Positions 39,955 to 50,666 are shown, counted from the first letter of the stretch. The stretch: 64,000 nucleotides of DNA from Arion vulgaris (GCA_020796225.1 CM036767.1:15716427-15780426), one strand, 5' to 3'. Notes: generated from the sequence alone by a model not told the origin. Made by a program: numbers and translations.

Positions 39955-40285
39955 CCTAACTATTACAATCTAACTTCATGCGGCATAGACAAAAAACACT
40001 GCGAGCGGCTGGCCAAAGACAGGCAAGCATGGCGAGCGACAGTGAGGGCGGCTCAAAAGAAAGAAAAAACCAACATCACATCTGGAGGCAAAAGAGAGCA
40101 CAGAGGGCGGAGAGAACATCCCATGTATCGATTCTAGTCTCCAGTTTTACCTGCAGCAACTGTGGCAAGGATTGCCACTCCAGAATAGGCCATTACAGCC
40201 ACATGAAACGTTGTGATTCAGCACAGAACATACTACGTGACGCAACACCTATTGTCTCCTGAGACAAAGAGGCCATTGATGATGA
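39955..40285 (+). mobile_element. L-F LINE C-terminus with a C2HC finger
   Basis: First frame: CGIDKKHCERLAKDRQAWRA (the DR..W box of LINE C-termini). In the next frame: FTCSNCGKDCHSRIGHYSHM and KRCDSAQNILRDATPIVS, i.e. CX2C-X12-H-X3-C, then stop and a (GATG)n tail. This terminal finger is known from several LINE groups and probably binds nucleic acid. One frameshift at about 40090. Confidence 0.8.
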
Positions 40286-40424
40286 TGATGATGGGCTGAC
40301 TGCAGGACAATCAGATCAAGGTATCAGGTTCAGCCAAAACTGATTGGCTGCTACGGACAGGACGGACGACACACTCACTGCACACAGCCTGGCAGTTGAG
40401 TTTGTTCTTTGGTTTTGACTCGGT

Positions 40425-40475
40425 CGCCGGACTAAGCGGTCGCCTATCAACTCGGACTCAAGAGGGTTGTGGGAA
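40425..40475 (+). mobile_element. S5 SINE head fragment
   Basis: 'cgcctatcaactcggactca' followed by agagggttgtggg. It ends abruptly at the S4 tail. Confidence 0.5.
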
Positions 40476-40484
40476 CGTAGTAGC

Positions 40485-40708
40485 TAACAACTATTTGTGA
40501 TCTGTATGTGATCTGAGCGTAAGAGCGATTGTTCTTTGTGTGAGTTATGCGCATACAAGTAGACCAGCACATCCGATTTTTAGACGCTTTTATTTACTAT
40601 GGTAACTTCCCTAGGCCCCACCTCATTCGTCTCTAACGACATTCCTTGTAGGTCACAGTGATACTATTCTGTGCTCCCTTTGCGAGTCCCGGCTACACAC
40701 GGGTGACA
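40485..40708 (-). mobile_element. S4 SINE copy
   Basis: Minus S4: 'tgatctgtatgtgatctgag', 'gcatacaagtagaccagcac', 'cttttatttactatggtaac', degraded core 'tctctaacgacattcc', end 'gcgagtcccggctacacacg'. Confidence 0.75.
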
Positions 40709-40793
40709 CATGAACGTGCATACAGATTACCATAAAGTGCACGAGAAACGTGCCAGAGACAGTATACACACAATGACTAGATATGACCGTGAC

Positions 40794-41236
40794 CTAATTA
40801 ATATTTTTTTATTTTTTTCGATCCAGAAACACTTGAGCTGAAAGCCCTTCCGGCTCGGTGCCATGGACATCGTAACTCTTCGGTTCGGTGCCACGAACAC
40901 CGTAAATCTGGGAAATCTGTGGCTTTTCTGCCAGTCCGCGGAGTTGAACCGGCACTCACAGAGGACTTATCACCCGTAGTCCAAAACGCTACGAACACGC
41001 TGGGCAGGCGGGCATCTAATTAATTTTTTTTTCCGATCCAGAAGCACTTGAGCTTTTCAGCTCTTCGGTTCGGTGCCATGGACATCGTAACCTTTGGTTC
41101 GGTGCCACGAACACCGTAAATCTGGGGAATCTGTGGTTTTTCTGCCATCCCGCGGAATTGAACCCGCACAAAAGGGGATAGTCACCCGTAGTCCAACGCG
41201 CTACAAACACACTGGGCAGGTGGGCACCTAATTAAT
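40794..41236 (-). mobile_element. S6 SINE head-to-tail dimer with three TSD copies
   Basis: Two S6 copies, both minus: 40803-41015 and 41025-41227. ctaattaat occurs at 40794-40802, 41016-41024 and 41228-41236, i.e. before, between and after. Both have complete heads (complement of gcggagttgaaccggcac and gcggaattgaacccgcac) and T-rich tails. Confidence 0.92.
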
Positions 41237-41269
41237 ATACATACCGTGACACACTGTTCAATAATTAAA

Positions 41270-41286
41270 ACGATGGGGATATACAA

Positions 41287-41315
<29 letters not shown>
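41270..41315. repeat. AT/AC microsatellite
   Basis: (AT)n at 41286-41304 followed by (AC)5 at 41305-41314. Confidence 0.9.
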
Positions 41316-41318
<3 letters not shown>

Positions 41319-41464
41319 AACAAAACAGAGCTAACAGATGACAGAAAAGGCATCACTAATTTGCTATTTGAAATTTGCATTGAAACGTGTCGTTCTGTAT
41401 ATATCCCTTGCACAATACCGACCGCAACGTTTAACTCAAATATAACACAGAAAAGAAGTGATAT

Positions 41465-41735
41465 CATCATTAAATAGCTTGTCCTGAGCAGAACTTTGCC
41501 ACCCTAACAGTCCTCCGGAATTTCTCTCTCATAGGTAAGATATCCTGCCTCTGCAGCCGTCACGTTCAAACCATCAGTTAAATCCTGAATCCATCTTCTC
41601 CGTGGTCTTCCTCTTCTTCTCTTTGCCGGTATGCCTCCTTTCATGATGGTCTTCTCCGGCCCTTCATGTCTTTTTTATGTCCAAAATATCTCAATTTTCT
41701 CTTTCTTATTTGTAGCATCAGCCAGTTTTCTTTGA
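41465..41735 (-). mobile_element. L-A LINE 3' end
   Basis: Minus: a GHKRHEGPEKTIMKGGI-like stretch, RRRPRRRWIQD and the reversed 'atagcttgtcctgagcagaa' end at 41475. Matches 19682-20030 closely. Confidence 0.8.
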
Positions 41736-41744
41736 TTACACTAA

Positions 41745-41805
41745 AGTGATAACACTAAAAAATGATAACACTAAAGTGATAACACTAAAGTGATAACACT
41801 ATTAC
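41745..41805. repeat. 14-bp short tandem repeat
   Basis: actaaagtgataac repeated about four times with one 'aaaatgataac' variant. Confidence 0.85.
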
Positions 41806-42014
41806 AATTCTTCTATCCCTGTTTTGCCTTTCGATATCAGGAAGAAAAAGAGGCATCTGGAACGAATTTCTTTATTCTTTTTAAACAAGGTGGGATTTAG
41901 TGTATCGGATATTCCGTCATGCCATCGTTTATGTGATCGTCCTGTGAGTCTGTTGCCGTTTTATCTGGGTGTTAGTGCTCTTTGTGGGGAAAACTATCTT
42001 GTGATATAACACTG

Positions 42015-42130
42015 GCTACCAAAACGGATCTAAAGGTGAAGGGTTGATATCATTGCACCGGGGTTTCCCATGTCTCCGCCTCTATCGACAGAAATGGCAC
42101 GTCATCTATCGAGAGTGTTGCACAAAGCAT
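42015..42130 (-). mobile_element. S2 SINE 3' part
   Basis: Minus S2: 'gaagggttgatatcattgca', 'ccggggtttcccatg', 'agaaatggcacgtcatctat', 'agagtgttgcacaaagcatg'. Confidence 0.7.
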
Positions 42131-42149
42131 GCGGCGAGAGGGGACATTG

Positions 42150-42365
42150 ATTCTATTCTTTCTTCTTCACACTTCACCTCTAGAGAGGAACAGGTCCTCA
42201 ACGACGGTCTTCCAATGCAATCTTTTTCCAGACCTCTCCACGCTTTCTCCATTTTCTTGCATTTCGACTCCAACTTCCCCCTCCAGGTGCTCATGTGTCT
42301 TTCCTTATATCTGTTTCACGAAACCTTCCTTGCATGGGTCCTTCTTCTTCCTCCTCGGGTGAAAA
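42150..42365 (-). mobile_element. LINE C-terminal fragment, L-E-like
   Basis: Minus frame: MSTWRGKLESKCKKMEKAWR then GLEKDCIGRPSLRTCSSLEV, the terminal W...L...KM.KTWR.LE.L box. Diverged from L-E, possibly another family. Confidence 0.55.
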
Positions 42366-42394
42366 GCTATAAATTTCCCTGTTTGTGGTTTATG

Positions 42395-42535
42395 TAGTCA
42401 TCTAGTGTGCTTTTACGGGTAGGGTAGCTAGCCCTCACTCCCAACTTTCTTAGCCGTCTCTTACGACATGCGTGGCAGGTAACAGTGGTTATATTCTTTA
42501 AATCCCTAATTTGGGCCCCGGTAACCACTCGGACA
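42395..42535 (-). mobile_element. S10 SINE copy with the conserved core
   Basis: Minus: 'gtagtcatctagtgtgcttt', 'agggtagctagccctcactc', core complement 'agccgtctcttacgacatgc', 'gtggcaggtaacagtggtta'. Matches 57450-57610 on the plus strand. The core is shared with S4. Confidence 0.7.
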
Positions 42536-42799
42536 ATTCTAATCTTGTCTACCCGGTAAACGACACGTGGCTCTATATTTAGTATAGATGTAAAGTTTCT
42601 CTTTATGTCTGTTACAGGCGCTATATAACACGTGACAACTTGTATACGGATCGATATCGAGCATATTGACACGTGATCTTCACGGCAAGGACACAGTGTT
42701 TTCACGTGACTACCCGTAAATGTTGTTAAATGTTGACAAAATATAGAGCAGAGCGACCTAGATAAATTACACAAGTTGAAAATATTTCGGGCAAGGTCA

Positions 42800-42880
42800 G
42801 TGGGGCGGATTAGCGTAATGCATAAAGCGTTTGCTTTTCTATTTGGACACAAGTTGGTTGTGGTTCTAACCACAGAGGCA
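42800..42880 (+). mobile_element. S5 SINE head
   Basis: 'cggattagcgtaatgcataa' and 'ggttgtggttctaaccac', then replaced by an (AT)n run at 42888-42910. Confidence 0.6.
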
Positions 42881-42934
42881 TATGCATATATATATATATA
42901 TATATATATTTTATTTCTTTTGTCTGTCTCTGCT

Positions 42935-43165
42935 TTTTTGCAGTTATGAGTAGCAGGTTTAAATGATGACGGGTTTCCGAGATAGTACACGTTTGATATG
43001 ATGTGGTATTGGGAGTTTAAAGATGTCTGTAACTCCATCATTTCATCTTTTTTCTTGGTCTGCTCCTTCCTCTTGATGATTCTATTTTCAGGTTGTATGT
43101 TTTTGCAACTGGTGTATTCGGGTTCATTCTCACCAAGTGGCCAAACAATTTGAGTCTCTGTGATA
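42935..43165 (-). mobile_element. L-C LINE 3' end, unexpanded form
   Basis: Minus: FGHLVRMNPNTPVA near 43150 down to 43110, a RGRSRPRKKM-like box, TPNTTSYQTCTISETRHH near 43000, then a single 3' UTR ('gcaaaaaagcagagacagac' on the minus strand) and a run of TA repeats as tail. It shows the L-C 3' end without the 91-bp array. Confidence 0.75.
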
Positions 43166-43199
43166 GTACCATTCAACAACACAGACCTACAGCCCAACT

Positions 43200-44125
43200 T
43201 TCACAGTGATAACAACAATTTCAAATCTAGACAAAAAGGGTAAAGAAACAGGCCCCATCTTGAGAGCAAAGACACTAGAACACATTGACACCTCATACCC
43301 CCATCCTGAGTGGACCCATATGTACACAGACGGATCATCAGACTCGACAGCGAGGAAAGGAGGGGCGAAGCCATCATCATACTCCAAGATGGCACTACAC
43401 TAACAAATTCAAGTGCCACTGGAGAACTATCAACAAATTATAGAGCCGAACAACAGGCAATTGTGGATGCCTCAAAAATACTGCAGCAAAGAAACGTCCA
43501 AAACAACAAACTTGTCTTCCTTTGCGACTGCTTGTCAGTCCTGCAGGCCACACAAAGGGAACCACAAGATAACATGGAAAGAGAGCTAACACTACAGCTA
43601 AACAAGCTCTCAGAACACAACAAAATTATTCTCCAGTGGATACCAGCCCACTGTGGCGTACCAGGAAATGAGAGACAGACAAGACTGGCTAAGGAGGAAC
43701 AAAACTTACACAACACAAACACCCAGTGTCACTACCAGAAATCAAGACACATATCAAAAGAAAGTACAAAGAGGTATGGAGGCAACAAACCCACAGCAAA
43801 CACCCACAAGAAACCATCAGCAGACTAAACAGAAAACAGCACACATCAATCTTTCGCCTAAGAACAGGTCACTGCATGCTCAACCACCACATGCACAGAA
43901 TAAAGCCTGCTCAGACTGCACAATGTGCATGCCAGACAGAAACATAGACTCCAGAGCATATCCTGCAGTCATGTCCATCATACATACCAACAAAATGAAA
44001 CATGGCCTCATGAACAAAGTTTACAGAGCAAGCTATGGGGAACTCTCGAAGAACTCCAACTGACATGCAGCTTCTAGAGGCAACCCATCTCATGGTTTAG
44101 ACGAGCATACGAAATCGAACGCAAA
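43200..44125 (+). mobile_element. L-R LINE: RNase H domain and C-terminus, best copy
   Basis: 43206 onward: WTHMYTDGSSDSTARKGG (first catalytic Asp in YTDGS). After a frameshift at about 43380: NYRAEQQAIVDASKIL (the Glu), KLVFLCDCLSVLQA (second Asp), then KIILQWIPAHCGVPGNE (His) and RQTRLAKEEQ; the last Asp of the usual RAD motif is replaced by 'RQT', so the domain looks damaged. Then IFRLRTGHCMLNHHMHRIKP in another frame, a broken Cys-rich region, and a GAAGAAAAAG tail. RT is absent. Confidence 0.88.
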
Positions 44126-44136
44126 GAAGAAAAAGA

Positions 44137-44725
44137 CAATGAATCTAATAGCAGGTGTTGTTCCGACTGTTTTTCTAATTTTCTCATTTCTTATATGGTC
44201 TCTTGTTTTATTTACTGCTTTCCTCAAGCATCTCATTTCGCATGTGGTAATTTTCCTTTCTTGTTCTTTTGTCAGTGCCCATGTTTGGCTCTGTACAGTG
44301 TTGGTATAAAGATTGCATTTATAATATATCTTTTAGTCTCTATTGGAATTGCTAGATGTTTCAAGATTGGTGTAAGTTGGTACGTAATGTTGATGGCTTG
44401 CTGGATTCTAGTTTCGATCTCTCTGTCCAGTCTACCATCAGATGTGAAGATACTTCCAAGATATTTAAATTCTCTCACCTGCTTTAGCGTTTGGTCATTT
44501 ATTTGTATGTTGATATCTTTATGTTCTCTGCTTATAGTCATGACTTCTGTCTTTTGAATGTTGATCTTCATGTTGTATTTGAGGCAGCTATTGTTGAGTA
44601 AGTTTATGTGTTCTTGAAGCTGTTCAATATTATTATGGAATATACACTGGTCGTCAGCAAAGAGCAGTTCATTTTGTTGGTCTGCGTCCAGTGATGTTTC
44701 GTATATTTTGGTGATACTATTTAAA
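44137..44725 (-). mobile_element. L-C LINE fragment: RT box to post-RT domain
   Basis: Minus from 44725: SLDADQQNELLFADDQCIFH (catalytic FADD), HINLLNNSCLKYN, then MKINIQKTEVMTISREHKDI, REFKYLGSIFTSDGRLDREI, HLAIPIETKRYIINAIFIPT, then a frameshift at about 44290 and the RNEEIRR end. Very close to 24780-25330, one codon position being frame-intact (NIQIND) where the other copy has a frameshift. Non-functional. Confidence 0.85.
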
Positions 44726-44727
44726 AG

Positions 44728-44978
44728 GGTTTAAAAGCCGAAGGATTGACTTCATTGCACCGGGTTTTACCCCATACGGCTCGGTCCTCTCCGCAGAAAT
44801 GGCACGCCACCTGTCGAGAGTATTGCACAAAGCACGAACTCCGTAGCTCCAGCAACAATCCTAGGGTATCTGCAAAAACTGCACTCGTGAACAGAATGGC
44901 GCGATCCGTTCTCGAACCCACGACCTTCGACTCACAAGGCAAAGGGATTAACCACTTAGACACAGAGATCCCCCTATG
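44728..44978 (-). mobile_element. S2 SINE, reference copy
   Basis: Minus S2, complete: tail 'gaaggattgacttcattgca', body 'agaaatggcacgccacctgt', 'cgtagctccagcaacaatcc', head complement 'ccgttctcgaacccacgacc' and 'gggattaaccacttagacac'. Confidence 0.88.
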
Positions 44979-45620
44979 TGTAGATACTTCCAAGGTAAAG
45001 GTGATACTGAAGCTAAAAATAAATGGAAGTACATTTCTGTGTACCAGACTAATACTACGTAACCAAGTGACGCCATTAACTTAGCGAGAATCGTGTCGTT
45101 GAGATGAAATGACAAGATCAAAAGGTCATCATCATTAGCTCAGGAAATGCTAATCAATGAAGGCACACATTGATTAAAAAGTAAATTACCATGTCACGAC
45201 GGAACTGACGTTTATTCGTGCTGCCAACGAATATTTGAAGAAACGAATACGGAATACAAGTGTTTCTTTGGCAGGGTATCTTGTTTTTCTCGAACGAAGC
45301 TGGGATATATGTTTCCAGTACCGTGCCGTGCTATGATAGAGAGAGGGGGGGGCCGTATCAGGCGAAACCGTAAAGGGGGCGGCATAAGCAGAGAAACCAA
45401 AATCACAATTGAAGGTTATTTAAAGAAAAACATTAAAGGGCGAAATTTCGAAGACTTGCATCATACAGAGAAAATATACCGCACGGTCCTGTATGTTTCC
45501 TTATGTTTAAATTAAACATTTCTTTCATAACTTTCATTTCAAATAAATATGGTTTCGATGTGATCAGGTCGTCTTTTTAAAAATAAAAGAATATATAGAA
45601 GATAAAGATATGCAATACTT
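44979..45620. other. unassigned spacer
   Basis: No repeat family or gene recognised. The 68-codon plus frame at 45309 has no domain. Confidence 0.35.
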
Positions 45621-45624
45621 TTGT

Positions 45625-46025
45625 ATGGTAGCACATCCTGGACAATGAACAAACAATCAATAAGATCATTAGAAGCCACAGATATGTGATTTTACAGAAG
45701 AGTGCTGAAACTTTCATGGACAACGAAGAAAACAAATGTGAAGGTTTTAAATCAGGCCTGCACACAAAGAAACTTTATCAAAAGAATAAGAATCAATCAA
45801 GGTTCTTCGGGCATATAATGCGAAGAGAAGGTTTAGAACATTTGGTGACTACAGGTAAAATTCAGGGAAGGAGAGATCGTGCAAGACAGGGGGAAGATCT
45901 TGGATGGCTTGACATCATGGTTCGACAAAAGATCGACGTCAGAACTGATTACATGCACCAATCAGAGAGAGTTGTGAAGAGACATGATCGTGATCGCCTA
46001 CGCCGGCAGGGATGGCATTTGATTG
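45625..46025 (+). mobile_element. L-D LINE ORF2 C-terminus
   Basis: Parallel to 59870-60290: a SWTMNKQSIRSLEAT-like box, NQSRFFGHIMRREGLEHLVT, GKIQGRRDRARQGEDLG, SELITCTNQ-like tail and 'catgatcgtgatcgcctacg'. Frameshifts at about 45730. Confidence 0.8.
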
Positions 46026-46545
46026 ATTGAAAGATATACAAACAAAGGATGAAACAAAGATCAGAATACTAAGAGCATGTATATTCTTCCCAGTAGCAAC
46101 GTATGGGTGTGAAGCACGGACATTTAACAAGGCAGTGGTAAAAGTTATGTGCGTTTGAATATAACTGTTACAGAAGAGTCCTTATATCATGGACAGAGAA
46201 CAAATAGATACAGCAAGAAAAGTAATCAAAATCAAATAAAATGTGTTAATGCTACAAATAAGAATGAGAAAATTGAAGTATTTTGGACATATATAAAGAG
46301 ACAAGAAGGGTTGGAGAAGACCATCATGGAAGGAGATATCCGGACAAAGAGGAAGACCACGGAGAAGATGGATCCAGGATGTAACTGCTGTTTTGAGCAT
46401 GACGGCTGCAGAGGCGGTACATCTGGCCTATGAAGAGAGAAATTCCGAAGGACTATTAAGGTGGTAAAGTTATGCTCATGACAAGCTATTTGATGATGAT
46501 GATGATGATGATGATAATGATGATGATGATGATGATAGATGATAA
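46026..46545 (+). mobile_element. L-A LINE ORF2 C-terminus with (GAT)n tail
   Basis: ILRACIFFPVATYGCEA-like start, then KNEKIEVFWTYIKRQEGLEK, GRPRRRWIQDV in another frame, end 'catgacaagctatttgatga' followed by (GAT)n to 46545. Confidence 0.8.
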
Positions 46546-46830
46546 GTTATTTCCTTGGATTGGCTAAACTTTTGAGTACATTCAACGATCCAGACAGAAT
46601 CATGTCACTGGTCGGATTTTGACAGCCGATGTACAGAATACCTACACATTTTAAGTCGTCACGCCGGATCAGATCAGATCAGATCTGGAGAAAGCTGTGT
46701 GGTGGCTGCAGTAATAACGATATCCTCGTCCATTTAGTCAGTATTCGTCCGGATCTTGACGGCGGATCCGGGGTTGCGCACTCAGGTCAGAGAAATTGTT
46801 TAATACAATTATATGATAGCGTGTACAAGA
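46546..46830. other. unassigned spacer
   Basis: (AGATC)n-like ggatcagatcagatcagatc at 46667-46686 is a short microsatellite; no other signal. Confidence 0.4.
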
Positions 46831-46834
46831 CAGA

Positions 46835-47175
46835 CATAAATAGGTTCGACAAGCAAGTAGACAAGCAGACAGACAAAGACAGACAGACACATAGACAGGC
46901 AGACATAGACAGAAACATAGACAGACAGATATAGACAGACAGATAGACAGACAGATAGACAGACAGACAGACAGATAGATAGATAGATAGATAGACAGAC
47001 AGACACATAGACAGACAGACACATAGCAGACAGACAGACACATAGACAGACAGATAGACGGGGTATGATAGGACAGACAGACGGACGGGTGGACAGAGAC
47101 AGACATACAGGGTGGGTGGGTGGATGGATGGATGGATGGATGGATGGATGGATAGATATGATATATACATAGATA
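46835..47175. repeat. GACA/GATA/GATG microsatellite tract
   Basis: agacagac, agatagat and ggatggat runs. The minus-strand CLSVCLSIYLS frames are artefacts of the 4-bp period. Confidence 0.95.
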
Positions 47176-47710
47176 GATAGATATACACATTTGGATTACA
47201 TTAGATTAGATAAGACAGGCAGATAGAAGCCACACGGCCTACTTAATCATCAAACAGGTAGAAAGGTAGATAGGTAGGTAGCTATGAAGGTAATAGATAG
47301 GTGGTATGTAGGAATGTAGGTAGGTAGGTAGGTAGGAATGTAGGTAGGTAGGTAGATAGGTAGCTGTGAAGGTATGTAGCTATGAAGATAGGTAGTAGGT
47401 AGACATTTAGATTACATTGATTCTAGTAAGTAAGACAGAAAGATAGAAGCCACACGGCATACTTAATCATCAGACAGGTAGACAGTTGGATAGATAGCTA
47501 TGGAGGTAGATAGTTATGAAAGTAGGTAGGAGGTAGACATTTAGAGTACATAGATTAGATTACATGAAATAAGACAGAAAGATAGAAGCCACACGGCATA
47601 CTTAATCATCAGACAGGTAGATAGTTGGATAGATAGCTATGGAGGTAGATATTTAGATGACATAGATTAGATTAGATTACATAAGACGGACAGATAGAAG
47701 CCCCTCGACC
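47176..47710. repeat. irregular repeat with GGTA/GATA blocks
   Basis: 'agatagaagccacacggc' at 47221, 47451 and 47580, with a diverged copy at 47692 and acttaatcatc after each; spacing 230, 129 and 112 because the (GGTA)n blocks between differ in length. Confidence 0.85.
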
Positions 47711-48045
47711 TACTTAAATCATCAACGTGACACAGAGGACATATTTCCCTGACTATTACAAGTCGGACATATTAACAAACCGAACATCATATAAATAAAC
47801 GCTAAGTCCCGTTTTCGTGCATTTTCATATAGCGGCTTATGCACGTGCTTAACATGACAGACAGACGCATAATATGGACCAGGAGTGATCAGTGCTTAAG
47901 CTCTGACTTGAGTCGAACTTTGCGTGTGCGTTGACAAATTTCATTGCGAGAGGGCAGCGGTGGCTGAACGTCAACTTGCCACGTCCACACCCTCTAAGTA
48001 GAAGATCAATCAGGAAAGTGACAAACACAGTGGCCGTCTTCTTTT

Positions 48046-48350
48046 CCAGCAGAGATATCTTCTTCTTCTTTCTTTTGTCGTCACACTGCTACCGGGTTGT
48101 TGCCCAGTGTCGTGGTTTTCTGTTTTTGTCTTGCGCTGTTCTGGTGGCTTGTGTGATTGTTATCTTTGCTCTTTCCAGGATTCTGCTACGCCATCTAACC
48201 ATCTTTTCCGTGGTCTTCCTCTTGCCTTCTTTCCCGATGTTCTGTTGTAGAAGACTCTGTATACTGTGGAGTTTGGATGCATTCTTATTAAGTGGCCAAA
48301 CCACTTCATTCTTGGTTTATCTATGTAATTCAAGCACGGTTTTGTGTCAA
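48046..48350 (-). mobile_element. L-H LINE 3' end
   Basis: Minus strand matches 58790-59065 almost base for base ('agtggtttggccacttaata', 'caggaagaccacg'-type box, 'cagaaaaccacgacactggg', 'caacaacccggtagcagtgt'), ending in (GAA)n at 48057-48065. Frames shifted. Confidence 0.8.
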
Positions 48351-48429
48351 CTTTCGGCGTTAAACCTGACCGTGGGCAATGATCATCATGTGTTGCGTGA
48401 AAAACTTTAATTGGACATTTCTGAGTCTG

Positions 48430-48432
<3 letters not shown>

Positions 48433-48472
<40 letters not shown>
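48433..48472. repeat. TC microsatellite
   Basis: (TC)n of about 36 bp. Confidence 0.95.
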
Positions 48473-48492
48473 CCGTTTTAACCGCAATTGGG

Positions 48493-50170
48493 ACATAGAC
48501 CCTCAACCAACTCATGACAAATCTTCCTATCTCTAGCTATCTCCTGCAGCTCTCTCCAGCTCTTCTTTATATTGTTGATATCTGCCTCCAACATAGACCC
48601 TCAACCAACTCATGACAAATCTTCCTATCTCTAGCTATCTCCTGCAGCTCCTCCAGCTCTTCTTTATATTGTTGATATCTGCCTCCAACATAGACCCTCA
48701 ACCAACTCATGACAAATCTTCCTATCTCTAGCTATCTCCTGCAGCTCCTCCAGCTCTTCTTTATATTGTTGATATCTGCCTCCAACATAGACCCTCAACC
48801 AACTCATGACAAGTCTTCCTATCTCTAGCTATCTCCTGCAGCTCCCTCCAGCTCTTCTTTATATTGTTGATATCTGCCTCCAACATAGACCCTCAACCAA
48901 CTCATGACAAATCTTCCTATCTCTAGCTATCTCCTGCAGCTCTCTCCAGCTCTTCTTTATATTGTTGATCTCTTCCTCCAAATCTTGTCTCCATTTATCT
49001 CTAGCTATCTCCTACAGCTCTCTCCAGCTCTTCTTATTTATATTGTTGATCTCTTCCTCCAAATCTTGTCTCCATGTATCTCTAGCTATCTCCTGCAGCT
49101 CTCTCCAGCTCTTCTTTATATTGTTGATATCTGCCTCAAATCTTGTCTCCATGTATCTCTAGCTATCTCCTGCAGCTCTCTCCAGCTCTTCTTTATATTG
49201 TTGATTTCTGCCTCCAAATCTTGTCTCCATGTATCTCTAGCTATCTCCTGCAGCTCTCTCCAGCTCTTCTTTATATTGTTGATATCTGCCTCCAAATCTC
49301 TCCATTATCTTCTAGCTCATCTCCTGCAGCTCTCTCCAGCTCTTCTTTATATTGTTGATATCTGCCTCCAAATCTTGTCTCCATGTATCTCTAGCTATCT
49401 CCTGCAGCTCTCTCCAGCTCTTCTTTATATTGTTGATATCTGCCTCCAAATCTCACTCCATGACTCTCTATCTCTGCACTCACTCCAGCTCTTCTTTATA
49501 TTGTTGATATCTGCCTCAAATCTTCTCCATTTATCTCTAGCTATCTCCTGCAGCTCTCTCCAGCTCTTCTTTATATTGTTGATATCTGCCTCAAATCTTG
49601 TCTCCATGTATCTCTAGCTATCTCCTGCAGCTCTCTCCAGCTCTTCTTTATATTGTTGATATCTGCCTCCAAATCTTGTCTCCATGTATCTCTAGCTATC
49701 TCCTGCAGCTCTCTCCAGCTCTTCTTTATATTGTTGATATCTGCCTCCAAATCTTGTCTCCATGTATCTCTAGCTATCTCCTGCAGCTCTCTCCAGCTCT
49801 TCTTTATATTGTTGATATCTGCCTCCAACATAGACCCTCAACCAACTCATGACAAATCTTCCTATCTCTAGCTATCTCCTGCAGCTCTCTCCAGCTCTTC
49901 TTTATATTGTTGATATCTGCCTCCAAATCTTGTCTCCATGTATCTCTAGCTATCTCCTGCAGCTCACTCCAGCTCTTCTTTATATTGTTGATATCTGCCT
50001 CCAAATCTTGTCTCCCATGTATCTCTAGCTATCTCCTGCAGCTCACTCCAGCTCTTCTTTATATTGTTGATATCTGCCTCCAAATCTTGTCTCCATGTAT
50101 CTCTAGCTATCTCCTGCAGCTCTCTCCAGCTCTTCTTTATATTGTTGATATCTGCCTCCAAATCTCGGTT
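48493..50170 (-). repeat. array of an L-E LINE end: 98-bp and 78-bp units
   Basis: On the minus strand each unit encodes EADINNIKKSWRELQEIARD. The 98-bp units (48493, 48591, 48688, 48785, 48883 and one at 49829) continue to RKICHELVEGLCW, as a LINE C-terminus. The 78-bp units instead join to TWRQDL. About 20 units. Copies near 49290-49530 have short deletions. The plus frame (SSYLLQLSPALLYIVDIC) is an artefact of 78 being a multiple of 3. Confidence 0.93.
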
Positions 50171-50390
50171 CCGTGTATTTCTAGGCCTACCCCTCTTTCG
50201 ATGTCCCTGTGGGCCCCAGGAAAGGACCCTTCTTGTTATATTCCCCTCTGAATTTTCTCAAAGTGTGTCCTATCCAGCACCAGCGTCTTTTTAACCTCTT
50301 GGAACAATGGAATCTGTCTTGTTCTGTTCCTAAGTTCCTCATTTGTGACACTATCGTACCGTTTCACTGACTCGTGCTAGCAAAACGGAC
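50171..50390 (-). mobile_element. L-E LINE segment adjoining the array
   Basis: Minus from 50390: RYDSVTNEELRNRTRQIPLF, then LVLDRTHFEKIQRGI and GAHRDIERGVGLEIHGTE. This is the coding sequence just upstream of the amplified part, in the same strand and order, so the array is an in-place expansion of this LINE copy. Confidence 0.8.
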
Positions 50391-50426
50391 AAAACTAACA
50401 GAATGCTTCCACCCCTGCGTTGCCGT

Positions 50427-50666
50427 GGCTCACAATGGGAGCAAAGAACAGTATAACTGCGACCTACAATGCATGCCGTAAGAGACGACTGAGCTAGGGG
50501 GCCAGGGAAGCTATCCTAGTAAATAAAAGCGTCGCAGAAATCGGATGTGTTGGCCTACTTGTATACGCATAACTGTCACAATGTACATTCGCACTTTGGC
50601 TCTGATCACATACAAATCACAAAGAGTGGTTAAGAAGTGGATATGGAGCGTTCGAAGAAAAAGCAG
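50427..50666 (+). mobile_element. S4 SINE copy
   Basis: 'cgtaagagacgactgagcta' core variant, 'gggaagctatcctagtaaat', 'gttggcctacttgtatacgc', 'gctctgatcacatacaaatc' and an AAGAAAAAG end. Confidence 0.82.

Noticed and set aside
42367..43197. 276-codon minus-strand frame as a host gene
   Set aside because: It runs across an L-C LINE end, a TA microsatellite, an S5 head and an S10 SINE, so it is a chance frame.
46738..47190. Cys-rich minus-strand frames (CLSVCLSIYLS)
   Set aside because: Direct product of GACA/GATA microsatellites.
48904..49617. 237-codon hydrophobic frame (SSYLLQLSPALLYIVDIC repeats)
   Set aside because: The opposite strand of the L-E LINE array; the minus-strand sense EADINNIKKSW matches a LINE family elsewhere.
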